Shown here: in pieces, positions 6,334 to 15,225 of the stretch
How positions within the stretch are numbered: the stretch's first letter is position 1
How the letters are laid out: the number at the start of each line of letters is the position of its first letter
Source of the DNA: Sva-07 sp963743825
GTDB lineage: Bacteria; Actinomycetota; Acidimicrobiia; Acidimicrobiales; Ilumatobacteraceae
Direction of reading: 5' to 3'
NCBI GenBank assembly: GCA_963743825.1
Contig: CAVURC010000018.1
Span: 299,786 to 363,785, forward strand
DNA length: 64,000 nucleotides
Program-made: the position numbers and the translations under genes
Notes under the pieces: model-generated
What the model saw: the letters and a program-made list of their open reading frames with translations, nothing else
What the model was told of the DNA's origin: nothing
Databases searched by the model: none

Positions 6334-9300
6334 ACAATACCGAGCGCTCGATCATGGCGGATTGCTACCCGTGAGGTGAGCGTCGCGCAGGGGCCTGATG
6401 CAATTGGCGTTCGATCAGCGGGCGGGGCGACTGACGTGGCGAGCGCTCTGAGTTCGGCGGAGAGTTGTTTCATGCCGAGTCTGTCGGCGGTTTCGAGGGC
6501 ACCGGCGATCAGTGGGAGTGCCGGTTCGGTGTCGCCGCGTCGTATCAGCGCGCGGGCCCACCAGTGGCGGGTGCGGGCCGCCAACGGCGACGAGCGTACG
6601 CCTTCTTCTTGATCGAGCGCTGCTTCGAAGAGCCGGTCGGCTTCTGCGTGGTCACCGTCGAGGGCGGCAAGACCGCCGAGGAGGCGATCGACCGAACACA
6701 TCGCATAGATCCCCGAGGCGATCACTGCGATGGTGGCTTCGTATTCACTCAGGAGTCGACGGAGCACGGGGGCGTGGTGGCGGGCATCGACGGTGATGGC
6801 GGCCCAGGCCACGTTGCCGAGCGCCAGCGTCGTCAGCCAGCCGCGGCCGACGGCGGCGAACTCGTCGGGGGCAAGTTCGTCGAGCATCGCCGCAGCGATG
6901 TCGTGATGGCCTGCCTCGGCGGCGTCTCCGACGAGGAGCGCCTTGAGCACGGGGAAGTCGGGCAGCATCTCGACCAACTGCCGGCTGCCTTGGTACTGCT
7001 CCTCGGTGCGCCCCGTTTCGCGGGCGATCCACGCACGTTGTGATGAGCATCCCAGCGCAAGGTTTCCGTCGTGGCCGGCGATCGCCTGGATCTCGTCGAC
7101 GAGCGCGCGGGCTCGTGCCCAGTCGCCGTCGAGGAGCGCGTCCATTGCCTGCGACTGGAGCAGCGTCGCCTTCGCCAGGTAGAAGCGCAATCGGGGACCG
7201 AGCTCGCGTTCGTAGGCTACGAGGCTCTCCGCGAAGCCGTCTCGATCTCCGAGTCGCGAGATGCATGTGTCCCCGGAGACGCTCGACCGGCAGACCGAGT
7301 GAGGTGACCATCGGCCTCGCTGTCGGGTCGGGTAGCGGGCGAACACGGCTTGCGCCGACCGATGCTGGTTCATCATCACCAGTGCCGCCTGCCACGCTCC
7401 AGGCGAGTCTGGCTCGCGATCGGGTCGTCCGGGTCGATCTGGTCGAGGATCTGACGGCTGCGTTCGGCGTGCACGGCCGGGGCCAGGTGGGGGCCGACCC
7501 GTTCGACGCTGAGGAGGGAGAGCTCCAGCATCAGCTTGTCGGCTGAACGGTCGTCACGCAGGAGCTCGAGCGCGTGCTGGAGGAACTCGACATGGTCGGA
7601 CGACACAGCTCCAGTGGTTGGCATGCCGGCCGTGAGCGCTGCCTTGGCCATCCGCGGATGGTCGTCGATCGCTGCAGCCAGATCGAACGCAGACTTGGCG
7701 GGCAGGAACGAATGCAATGTCCTCGCGGATCTGGGCGAATGCCTTCGCGATTGCCAGGTCGCACTGCACGACCAGGTCGGGGGAATCGGCCAACTCGATC
7801 AGCTCCAGCCCACGGTCGGCCCACTGCACGGCGCGGACACTCTGGAACTCGTCGTTCGCTGCCTGCGCCGCTCGTAGGCACCACTGCGCAGCGTTGGTCG
7901 TGGCGCCTTCGGCGTGATGGTGGGCGAGTTCCTCGATGTGCTGGTCGAGGCTCAGCGCCCATCGCCGGTCGAGCACGTCGGCAACATCGCGATGCATCCG
8001 CTGTAGTCGTGTGGCGGACAGTTCCGCCAACAGCACCTCTCGCAGAACGGCGTGACGGAACTCGAACGACCGGCCGGTCTCCATGATGATTCCCGCATCT
8101 GCATGCGAGTTCCAGTTGGTCGAGGACGTCGTGGCCGACGACGGCTTCGACGATCTCGGGGTCGAAGCTGCGACCCAGCACCGCCGCCACCCGCAACACG
8201 ACATTGACGTCGTCGCCCAACCGGGTGAGCCGACGACCGATCACCTCACGTAAGCCCTCCGGCAACGCCAGACCGCTCTCGCCCACCCACCGGTCATCCG
8301 CGCGACGAATGGCGCCGGATTCGGACAGATGGCGAAGCACCTCACCGACGAACAACGGGTTCCCTGCGGTCCCTTCATGGACGGCGTCAGCAAGACGCAC
8401 ACCGTCGGCATCGAGCGCGTGACCGGCCGCGACAGTGAGGTACTCCTCGACGTCGGTGGCATCGAGACCCTGCAGCGCAACCCGCCGAACACCGTCGACA
8501 CGGCGCAGATCCGCCAACACCGCGCTCAACGGATGAACCCGGTCGAGATCGGTGTCGCGGTACGTCGCGATCAGACTCACGTCGCCAGGCGCAGCAGCGG
8601 CGATCTGACGAAGCAGCACCAGCGACGACGCATCGATCCAGTGGACGTCGTCGAGCACCACAACCAGCGGACCTTCGGCCGAGTGACGAGTGAGAAACGC
8701 GACGATGGCGTCGACCACGACACTCTGCAAGGTTTGCGCATCCATGCGGCACGACGGATTCCAGGTCGGGTACCCGTCGACGCACCGCAGGAACCACGAG
8801 CGCGAGCCCGACACCGTGGCCATCGGAGAACTCGGCGAGCTCGTCGGTCGACATCGCCGCAACCAACGGCTCCAGCGCCTCGGTCCACGGCCGGTACGCA
8901 GCAGCGATGTCCTCGTCACATCTGCCCGCCACCACACTGGCCCCAGCTTGCGCCATGCGGTTGCAGAGTTCCGCGACGAAACGGGTCTTGCCGATGCCAG
9001 GTTCGCCCGCCACCAACAAGCCGCGCCACACCCCGGCCTTCCACTCGTCGAAACACTCCGACATGAGGTGATCGCGCCCGACGAACGGGCCCCGAACGGC
9101 CGTCGCCAACGCAGCTGGCAGCGCCGTCGACGCCGACGCTGCACGGCGAGGCGACCACAACACCCGAACCGTCGAGACGGGATCCGGCAGGCCCTTGAGT
9201 TCCAGCGCACCGACCGATTCGAACTGCTGATCGGTTCGGCTGCCTGCCAGCATCCGAACGACGTCGGAGGCATAGATCTCGTTCGAGTCGGCAGCAGCAC

Positions 9301-9673
9301 ACAGACGCGCCGCCTCCACGACCGGCAGACCGCTCCAATCGCCGTCGGCCTCGGCAACATCGCCGATCGACACCCCAACTCGCAACGGGGCCGGCTCTGA
9401 ACGACCTTCGACGCCATGGGCATCGGCCGCTTGTTGGATGCCGACCGCGGCGTGCAACGCGGCCGAGGCCGACGTGAACACCGCCATCACGCCGTCACCC
9501 AACGACTTGACCACCAGCCCGTCGACGTCGAAGACCGCATTGGAGATCGCCGCCATCAACTGATCGAACCACGCATCCGCAGCGACATCACCCAACCGTG
9601 AACGGATCTCGGTCGAGCCCACCACATCACAAAACACCACCGCCCGCGTCGACGTGACGCCCATCCCCTCCAT
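6327..9673 (-). pseudogene. Cyclase-domain/ATPase/TPR regulator, multiply frameshifted
   Basis: Read across frames, this is one protein of roughly 1,100 residues. A class III nucleotide cyclase domain comes first (TRAVVFCDVVGSTEIRSRLG, then LVVKSLGDGVMAVFTSASAA). A STAND/AAA-type ATPase follows, with Walker A GEPGIGKT and Walker B LVVVLDDVHWID, then a TPR-like helical C-terminus. Such proteins are large signal-responsive transcriptional or cyclase regulators. The frame changes near 8745, 8103, 7715 and at least once in 7200-7400, while the amino-acid sequence on either side of each break stays conserved. Either a recent pseudogene or indel errors would explain this. Intact paralogues usually start at the MGVTSTRAVVF segment, used here. 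Confidence 0.75.
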
Positions 9674-9891
9674 GGCCAGACACTAGATGAGGCATCCCAC
9701 CGGGTGCGGGTCCGCGTGATCCAAATTGATCCAGCGCGAGCAGGGGTCCGCATGTCCATGCGGTAACTCCACCCTGCGGGATTGCCGCGCTACCGAGCGG
9801 TTCGCGCCGTCGCGGAGCCACCGGCCTGCGCTCGCTTCAAGTGCGCCTACCAGTGGCATGTGAGGAGAGCAGCTCTCGACCCCTGTGGTCG

Positions 9892-11172
9892 TCAGTCCTC
9901 TCGGTCGTCGGTCGTGCCGTAGAAGTAGAGCTGCTGGCCGCTCAGCGAGCCCGCCACCCAGTTGTCGAAGTCGTTCGGTGTCATGTCGGTCCACGGCGGT
10001 GTCTGCTCGACCTGGTCTCGACCGATCCGGCGACCAAGTTCGACGAGCGCTCGACCGGCAGGGGCCTGGTGGGCGTCGTAGGCCTCCAGCAACGACGACC
10101 ATTCGTGGTGCTCGGCGCCGAGCTGCTCGAGATACCGGGCGTCTCGCATCGCCTTGGTTGCCCCGCTGCCCGTGTGAGGTCGAGCCAGCGTCGCCGCGTC
10201 ACCGATGAGAGCGAGACGGCCCTCGACGTAGCGGTCGACCGTCTCGTCGTAGATCGGCTGGATTGACACGATGTCGGTCGACCCTGCCCACAGCGGCTGG
10301 AGATCGGCGGGGATTACTGCTGCCCGCAGGTGCTCCAGGTGGATGAACACCTTTGGGGGCACCATCCCGGGCGGGATCGACGACGGCCCGTCGAGCTCCA
10401 GCTCGGGCGGTCTCGTCGCGTAGATGCCCCAGTTCACTCGCAAGCCGCCGCCGAGCCCCTCGAAGTCCGGGATCGGGTACATGACGGCGTGGCCACCGTC
10501 GAAGACAACGACGGGAGTGGAGGTGGTGGCAATGACCTCGTCCCAGGCTCGGCGGTCGCTGAGCTCGGCTTCGGGGAAGTTGCCGCGCCACAGGATGTAC
10601 CCGGCGTCGAGTAGGTCCGAGTCCGAGTCGACGAGGCTCCGCACGAGGGATCGGTAGCCGTCGGCGCCGAACACGACATCGAAGCGCTCGATGACTCCAT
10701 CATCCAGGACGACATCCACACCGGTGTCGTCCTGCACGACCGCGGTGACGGTGCTGCCGTCGCGGTAGGAGGCGTCGGGGACCCGAGCCCGCAAGCCCTG
10801 CCACAGCACGCTCCAGTTGTTGCAGACCGCTGCGCCGCCGCTCGGCTGTTCCCACAGCAGGCGCCCCGCCGGTGAACCGTCGGCGATGACCCAGCGGCGA
10901 GTCCCCGCACGGCGGATGTCATCAGGCGTGGCGTCGTCAGGCCAGCAGTGGTAGCCGGCCGGCAGGTAGCCGTGCTCGATCAACTCGTTGCGCAGGTCAA
11001 CGGGAATGGCGATGCCGGACCCACGATCGCGAAGCGCTCCGCTGGACCGCTCGAACACCGTCACGTCACACCCGAGCTTCGCAAGCGCGATTGCTGCCGC
11101 ACATCCGCCGATGCTCCCGCCGACGACGCCGACACGACTTCCCCGAACGCCCACCGCAGTTCCCCGATCCAC
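9892..11172 (-). CDS. FAD-dependent monooxygenase (class A flavoprotein hydroxylase)
   Basis: A 426-residue flavoprotein monooxygenase of the PHBH/salicylate hydroxylase type. The FAD-binding Rossmann motif is near the N-terminus (VGVVGGSIGGCAAAIAL, about 13-29) followed by VTVFERS. The DG-like segment DVVFGADGYRSLVR and the GD motif LIGDAATLARPHTGSGATKA are present, so it looks complete. It is closest in style to 2,6-dihydroxypyridine 3-monooxygenases, but the aromatic substrate is not determinable. It is a lone metabolic gene in the accessory region. The first start codon is used; a GTG a few codons downstream, just before the Rossmann strand, is equally possible. Confidence 0.85.
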   Translation of the reverse strand: MDRGTAVGVRGSRVGVVGGSIGGCAAAIALAKLGCDVTVFERSSGALRDRGSGIAIPVDLRNELIEHGYLPAGYHCWPDDATPDDIRRAGTRRWVIADGSPAGRLLWEQPSGGAAVCNNWSVLWQGLRARVPDASYRDGSTVTAVVQDDTGVDVVLDDGVIERFDVVFGADGYRSLVRSLVDSDSDLLDAGYILWRGNFPEAELSDRRAWDEVIATTSTPVVVFDGGHAVMYPIPDFEGLGGGLRVNWGIYATRPPELELDGPSSIPPGMVPPKVFIHLEHLRAAVIPADLQPLWAGSTDIVSIQPIYDETVDRYVEGRLALIGDAATLARPHTGSGATKAMRDARYLEQLGAEHHEWSSLLEAYDAHQAPAGRALVELGRRIGRDQVEQTPPWTDMTPNDFDNWVAGSLSGQQLYFYGTTDDRED

Positions 11173-11691
11173 CGAGCATGCCCGGACTAATCATCTTTAG
11201 TCCGGCGATTTACGCGCACCGTGACGTCCAGGCCACCGCGGGTCGTCGGGCACGACGGAGTGCGCAGTTGAGGGACGCGGTGTATCTGCCGCTTGGCTCG
11301 ACACACGGACTCCCAAGCCAAACTGAACGCGGCCGCTCGTAATTGCGTAGCGGAACGTTCGGACGGGCCCAGCAGCTCGGCCAATTCAGTCACCTTCACG
11401 AAGCCAACGCCCACCGCATAGTCGCTGTCGACCAGAAACGTCCGGTTGAGAACCGGTTTCTGAGATCCCCTCCACGCCGATTCAGAACGCCGGGTCAGCA
11501 CCGGTCGCTTCGGATTTACGCCAAGGGAGCAGACCCGAACACCGCAGAGAGCGGCGGGCTGATCTGGCCCGCTGAGGTAGGGCAAGCGTGGCACCTCGCG
11601 TCCCCTCCGTGCCGTCGCACTGGCCGGGCCCTTGTCACCTGGCCGATCGACATGATTCGATGTCCCGACCACGCCGATCGGAGGCTGCTGC
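11173..11691. other. Unrecognised stretch between monooxygenase and PPOX gene
   Basis: No supported gene. A minus-strand frame here is open, but it runs through the 11.44 kb palindromic repeat and antisense into the next gene, so it is not called. Confidence 0.5.
11437..11463 (+). repeat. CGTCCGGTTGAG repeat, copy 1
   Basis: Contains CCGGTT-GAG-AACCGG, a perfect 6+6 hairpin that can be extended by AGAAA and TTTCT outside it. Three relatives in the same orientation lie at 12.18, 12.91 and 14.20 kb. Confidence 0.65.
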
Positions 11692-12111
11692 ATGTTGGGG
11701 TCTTTCGACCAAGACGAGTTCGTGACTCGCAGTATCATTGCGATCATCACAACGTTGCGTCGTGACGGCTCACCGTCATCCTCGATGGTGTCGTTCGCCC
11801 GCCGAGGCGACCACCTCTTCTTCACGACCACAATGGAGCGAGCCAAGGGCAAAATGCTGGCGAACGATCCACGCGTCACCATCACGATCGTCAACCCGCA
11901 TGAACCCTGGTCGTTCGTGACCGTCGACGGCAAGGTCATCATCCACCGCGACAACCCACCCGAGCTCCAGCAGTTGATTCTCGACGGCGCCGATCACCCC
12001 GACTACCCATGGCCCCGCACCGACATCGAGCAGATGATCAGCGCCCCGGGTCGCGCGATATTCGAGCTGGTCTCGAATCGGGTGTCGGGCGTCGTCATGC
12101 CACGCACCTGA
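11692..12111 (+). CDS. PPOX-class (pyridoxamine 5'-phosphate oxidase-fold) protein
   Basis: A 139-residue split-barrel flavin/F420-binding protein of the PPOX class (resembling Rv1155-type F420-dependent proteins). Typical features are the first strand with TTLRRDGSPSSSMVSFARRG, FFTTTMERAKGKMLANDPRVTITI and the C-terminal ARAIFELVSNRVSGV-like end. Single-domain length matches the family. It probably uses F420 or FMN in a redox reaction on an unknown substrate; F420 use fits an actinobacterial host. It sits alone between two copies of the CGTCCGGTTGAG repeat. Confidence 0.8.
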   Translation: MLGSFDQDEFVTRSIIAIITTLRRDGSPSSSMVSFARRGDHLFFTTTMERAKGKMLANDPRVTITIVNPHEPWSFVTVDGKVIIHRDNPPELQQLILDGADHPDYPWPRTDIEQMISAPGRAIFELVSNRVSGVVMPRT

Positions 12112-12177
12112 TCGTCTCTGTGTCGACGGTTGGCGCTTCCGCACATCTATGCCCCATGCCGCCGGTTTGTGGACACT

Positions 12178-12206
12178 GGAGCGTCCGGTTGAGGACCGGC
12201 AAGTGA
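12178..12206 (+). repeat. CGTCCGGTTGAG repeat, copy 2
   Basis: GAGCGTCCGGTTGAGGACCG with inner CCGGT...ACCGG complementarity and a following TGAG. It lies between the PPOX gene and the RHH antitoxin gene. Confidence 0.7.
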
Positions 12207-12343
12207 GGCGGTACGACATCGCCTCCTCGCGGACACGTGGCTGCCGGTGAACGTGTCGTGCTCGACAGGGGCCGCAGTCGCACACTCCGGGAGCAGCGCC
12301 GCCTGGGATTATGCGTGCCGATACCGAGTGCGGGTTCTGACGC

Positions 12344-12604
12344 TCAGGTTGGTTGCAGGTATCGGCGGAGCGCTTCTCGAATTACGTCAGATGGTGACGT
12401 GTGATCCTGTTCGGCGCGCAGCAGCAGTTGATACTTGAGGTCCGGATCGAGGCGCACCGACTCGACAGAGGCCGGTGCCGCTCCGAGTGTCGGGCGCCCT
12501 CGCTTGTTGCGCCGTGTGACGAGGTGGTCAACGTCGTACCCCGCCTCGGCCTCATCGGCAAGAGCTTCGATCTCGGAATCGGTGAGCGTTCGGTTCGTCG
12601 TCAT
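12344..12604 (-). CDS. Ribbon-helix-helix antitoxin
   Basis: An 86-residue CopG/RHH-type antitoxin. The C-terminal SVESVRLDPDLKYQLLLRAE, then HTSPSDVIREALRRYL, has the beta-strand, helix, turn, helix pattern of the fold; the N-terminus (LTDSEIEALADEAEAGYDVD) is the toxin-neutralising type segment seen in this antitoxin group. It overlaps the upstream toxin gene by ATGA, so the two form a toxin-first operon. It would bind the operon promoter as a dimer (inferred). Confidence 0.8.
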   Translation of the reverse strand: MTTNRTLTDSEIEALADEAEAGYDVDHLVTRRNKRGRPTLGAAPASVESVRLDPDLKYQLLLRAEQDHTSPSDVIREALRRYLQPT

Positions 12605-12837
12605 GATTCGAGCAGCTTTCGGTACTTGGGTCGCAGTGCCATTGCGTGGATCACGATCTCGCCTCGCTGGTCGACGAGGACCACAAGTTCAAGCAGGTTG
12701 CCCGCTCGATCCGGGCCGATGACAAGCCATCGGTCTGGGTCCTCTCCGATGTCTTCGATCGCCAACGGGTGAGTGACGGCGTGCTGGATGTCGAGGTCGT
12801 CGACGCCATGCCGGCGGGCGGAGGAGTGGACGTCCAC
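12601..12837 (-). CDS. Small toxin of the RHH toxin-antitoxin pair
   Basis: A 78-residue protein starting at GTG 12837. The pattern VHSSARRHGVDD, then DPDRWLVIGPDRAGNLLELV and IVIHAMALRPKYRKLL, resembles small RelE/BrnT-like toxins that precede RHH antitoxins. The frame is open further upstream, but TACAAT eight bases before this GTG is a good -10 box, so a leaderless transcript starting here is preferred. Its stop overlaps the antitoxin start (ATGA). Probable role is mRNA cleavage or translation inhibition, by family analogy. Confidence 0.7.
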   Translation of the reverse strand: MDVHSSARRHGVDDLDIQHAVTHPLAIEDIGEDPDRWLVIGPDRAGNLLELVVLVDQRGEIVIHAMALRPKYRKLLES

Positions 12838-12845
12838 ACAAGAAT

Positions 12846-12851
12846 ATTGTA
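12846..12851 (-). promoter_or_regulatory. -10 box of the toxin-antitoxin operon
   Basis: TACAAT on the minus strand, eight bases upstream of the toxin GTG, consistent with leaderless transcription. Confidence 0.55.
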
Positions 12852-12901
12852 CTACAGAATCCCAGCCGATCGCTGGACGTCGTGTGACTTCGTGATGCCG
12901 A

Positions 12902-12931
12902 CCCGAAGCGTCCGGTTGAGGACCGTCAGAT
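12902..12931 (+). repeat. CGTCCGGTTGAG repeat, copy 3
   Basis: GAAGCGTCCGGTTGAGGACC followed by GTCAGATGAGACG. It shares the longest extent with copy 4 (14.2 kb), including the trailing TGAGACG. Confidence 0.75.
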
Positions 12932-12978
12932 GAGACGTTCGCGCCGACGTTGATCAGCGACACTCGGCGTCCGCTGAT

Positions 12979-13007
12979 CCGTCCGGCGGGCGTCCCCCTT
13001 ACGGACA
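12979..13007 (+). repeat. GTCCGG-GGCGTCCCCCT-CGGAC element, copy 2
   Basis: Matches the element at 6306-6333 over CGTCCGG, GGCGTCCCCCT and CGGACA, with two variable dinucleotides. Confidence 0.6.
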
Positions 13008-13140
13008 CATGCCATTCCACTGACGCGGTCTGCGTGCCTACGGTTCCCGATGCCGTTGGGCACGGTTCCCGTCGCACCGGCAGGGTCCTCGCGTCATCGG
13101 TGAGGATTCCGAGGATGAGGCCGTGTCGCTGTGCCGATGC

Positions 13141-14085
13141 TTACCTGACCGGGATGATGCTCCCCCACACCCTGCACGGATTGGCGAAACTCATGTGCAT
13201 CTCCACCTGGAGAGACTTCCTCACGGTGAGGTTCTCGACCAGACCGGAGTAGTGCGCCGCACCACCGACACCAGAGAGTGACGATATCGCTACTTGCGAA
13301 ACTCCTCGAACGTCGATCTCCCGCGGCACTGATTCCGCTAAGGCGATCCCTCCCGCCCGCAAGTTGTCACCGTCGGTTTCGAACTGCAAATATGTCTGAT
13401 TGGTCTGGCAATAGGCGAGGATTCGGACGCCTTCAAACGTGCCGATTTCGTCAACTCGCCCGACTTGTGCGACCGAGACGTCAACGAGCTGTGCTCCGGG
13501 CCCGGCTACTCCCGCAGGCCCAGCGGGTCCACTAGGCCCGGTCGCTCCGGTTGCGCCGCCACCTCCGGCAACCATGTAGCCCACGACATCAATCAGCACT
13601 TCGGTGGTCGGCCCGGCGACCCCGTACGCGTCGTAGGTGATGTCGATCTGACCGGCGTTCGCCCCAACGGTCGGGAGCCCGACCTGCACCGAGTTCGGTA
13701 CAACGCTGCCAGCGTTGAAGTTCAACGACGACGTTGACGGCGCACCCGAGGCGTCACCGGGACGCACCGACAAGAACCCGTTGGCGGTCGGTCCCACCGC
13801 TGTGACGTTCAACAACACACCGGTCGCACCGGCAGGCACCGCTCCACCGGTGACCTTCAGCTTTTGTGAGACCGCCGACACGAACGGCCCTGGCAAGCCG
13901 ATGTTCACCGGGTCACGCGTATCCAAGATACGAACCGGGTCGATCGTCACTACCGACGACGGCACACTCGACGCTGCGTTGACCGCAACCATCCCGCCGC
14001 CGCCGAGCGTGACCGCGACCGCAGCTCCGATCGCCGCCCAACGCGACCTCCACAAACCCCGACGCTGACCAGCTACTGAAGCCAT
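13141..14085 (-). CDS. Secreted 'DTR'-domain protein with collagen-like stretch
   Basis: A 314-residue exported protein. The start at ATG 14085 gives a basic N-terminus, a hydrophobic signal segment (WAAIGAAVAVTLGGGGMVAV) and a likely AxA cleavage region. Next is a domain with VRILDTRDP, then TGVLLNVTAV, STSSLNFNAG and EVLIDVVGYM. A similar domain occurs in the protein at 54.1 kb. A short collagen-like Gly-X-Y run follows (GATGATGPSGPAGPAG), and then an unrecognised C-terminal domain with single cysteines (AYCQTN, NPCRVWGS) that could form a disulfide. Probable role is at the cell surface; function unknown. Confidence 0.75.
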   Translation of the reverse strand: MASVAGQRRGLWRSRWAAIGAAVAVTLGGGGMVAVNAASSVPSSVVTIDPVRILDTRDPVNIGLPGPFVSAVSQKLKVTGGAVPAGATGVLLNVTAVGPTANGFLSVRPGDASGAPSTSSLNFNAGSVVPNSVQVGLPTVGANAGQIDITYDAYGVAGPTTEVLIDVVGYMVAGGGGATGATGPSGPAGPAGVAGPGAQLVDVSVAQVGRVDEIGTFEGVRILAYCQTNQTYLQFETDGDNLRAGGIALAESVPREIDVRGVSQVAISSLSGVGGAAHYSGLVENLTVRKSLQVEMHMSFANPCRVWGSIIPVR

Positions 14086-14439
14086 GACCCCTCCAAGTGT
14101 GAAGGACACCCGCAGGTGGCTGCCCAGACCAAACAGCTTTGCCCACAACACCGGGCATGTCGAAACGTCGGTCATGAGCACGCTTGATCGACCGGAAGCG
14201 TCCGGTTGAGGACCCGCATTGAGACGAGGTTGCCAAGCGCTACGGCGCGGCCGGAGAGCACCCGATAACGTGAACGCCGTAATCCCCCAGCCGACGCGCA
14301 ACGACCACTCGGGAACGGCCCAAGTCTCGCGCCACACTTTCACGGGCATAACTGTCCAAGTCGGGCGCTTCAGGGAGCCGCGACGAGACACCGACTCTCA
14401 GGGACGGAACAATCGTTTCGTAAATGAGACATCGGGATC
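14086..14439. other. Upstream region of the DTR protein and nucleotidyltransferase
   Basis: A divergent intergenic region without a supported gene. It contains the fourth CGTCCGGTTGAG repeat at about 14.2 kb and, at its right end, the -10 box of the nucleotidyltransferase gene. Confidence 0.55.
14193..14225 (+). repeat. CGTCCGGTTGAG repeat, copy 4
   Basis: GGAAGCGTCCGGTTGAGGAC, then CCGCATTGAGACG. Same orientation as the other three copies. Confidence 0.75.
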
Positions 14440-14445
14440 TAGTCT
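14440..14445 (+). promoter_or_regulatory. -10 box of the nucleotidyltransferase gene
   Basis: TAGTCT six bases before the ATG at 14452; no Shine-Dalgarno sequence, so probably leaderless. Confidence 0.45.
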
Positions 14446-14451
14446 GTTCTG

Positions 14452-15063
14452 ATGGACTTCGTCCGCCCCGTGGAGGCCGTTGTCGGGGGTGCACAGGGAC
14501 GGCTCCTCGCAGTGCTACTCGAGACAACCGCCCCGCTCACCTTGCGGCGGCTCGCCAGCCTCGCTGGTGTCAGCCCGGCTCAGGCTTCCCGCGTGATGCC
14601 GCGTCTGGTCGAACTAGGGATCGTCGACCGCCATGAGGTGCCGCCCGCATCGCAGTTCCTGCTCGTTCGTGACTGCGTCGTCACCCAGCTGCTCCTCGCC
14701 CTGGCCGATGCACGCTCGATGGCGCTTCGCCAGATCGGTGAAGCCGTTTCGGCGATCTCACCTGAGCCGGTGAGCGTCGTTGCTTTCGGATCGTTCGCGC
14801 GCGGAGAGGCCGACGCCCACAGCGACATCGATCTCGCGGTCGTTCGTGCAGACGACGTCGACGACGATGATGAGGGGTGGGCAGAGTCGATCGATGCATG
14901 GCGCCGACAGGTCCGAACCCTCACAGGGAACGACGTCGAGATCATCGAGGCAACTGCCTCCGAGGCGACCCGCAAGCTGCGCGGCCGATCCGAACTCTGG
15001 CGGAACATCAAACGCGACGGGATCGTCGTTTACGGGAGGGCGCTCGACGAACTCGCAGGCTGA
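14452..15063 (+). CDS. Winged-helix plus MNT-type nucleotidyltransferase
   Basis: A 203-residue fusion. Residues about 15-65 form a winged-helix DNA-binding domain (LTLRRLASLAGVSPAQASRV, MPRLVELGIVDRH). Residues about 105-180 are a minimal nucleotidyltransferase: GSFARGEADAHSDIDLAVV carries the GS...DxD signature (Gly113, Asp125, Asp127). Proteins of this type transfer nucleotides to partners, as in MNT-HEPN pairs, or may be stand-alone regulators. No HEPN partner is adjacent: the next gene encodes a Fic protein, another nucleotidyl/AMP-transferase, about 160 bp away on the same strand. Target unknown. Confidence 0.8.
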   Translation: MDFVRPVEAVVGGAQGRLLAVLLETTAPLTLRRLASLAGVSPAQASRVMPRLVELGIVDRHEVPPASQFLLVRDCVVTQLLLALADARSMALRQIGEAVSAISPEPVSVVAFGSFARGEADAHSDIDLAVVRADDVDDDDEGWAESIDAWRRQVRTLTGNDVEIIEATASEATRKLRGRSELWRNIKRDGIVVYGRALDELAG

Positions 15064-15174
15064 CTGCGTCTCGATCGGACACTCTCAGATGGTGGGGACC
15101 GGATGAGCGACACAGCTCGGCGGGGAAAGGAAGACACTGCGGGCGTTGAACTTGCGTTGCATCCACCTCGCTCC

Positions 15175-15203
15175 AAGTAACGGTTAGAGTGCAAGTGTTA
15201 CTT
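15175..15203. promoter_or_regulatory. Inverted repeat upstream of fic, possible operator
   Basis: AAGTAAC and GTTACTT are perfectly complementary and separated by 15 bases. They lie just upstream of a strong Shine-Dalgarno (GGAGGT, 15210-15215) serving the GTG at 15226. Confidence 0.4.
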
Positions 15204-15225
15204 AGCGACGGAGGTATTCACGGTT

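Larger units (their letters stand above)
12838..13140. other. Intergenic stretch with several short repeats
   Basis: No gene is supported. It holds the toxin promoter, a copy of the CGTCCGGTTGAG repeat, an inverted repeat GATCAGCG-N12-CGCTGATC (about 12953-12980) and the second GTCCGG-GGCGTCCCCCT-CGGAC element. Confidence 0.6.

Noticed and set aside
11187..11954. A minus-strand frame of 255 codons
   Set aside because: It crosses a palindromic repeat and lies antisense to the PPOX gene; no family resemblance.
11437..14225. Integron gene-cassette array
   Set aside because: Modules and repeats look suggestive, but attC core sites (GTTRRRY/RYYYAAC) and an integron integrase are not visible.
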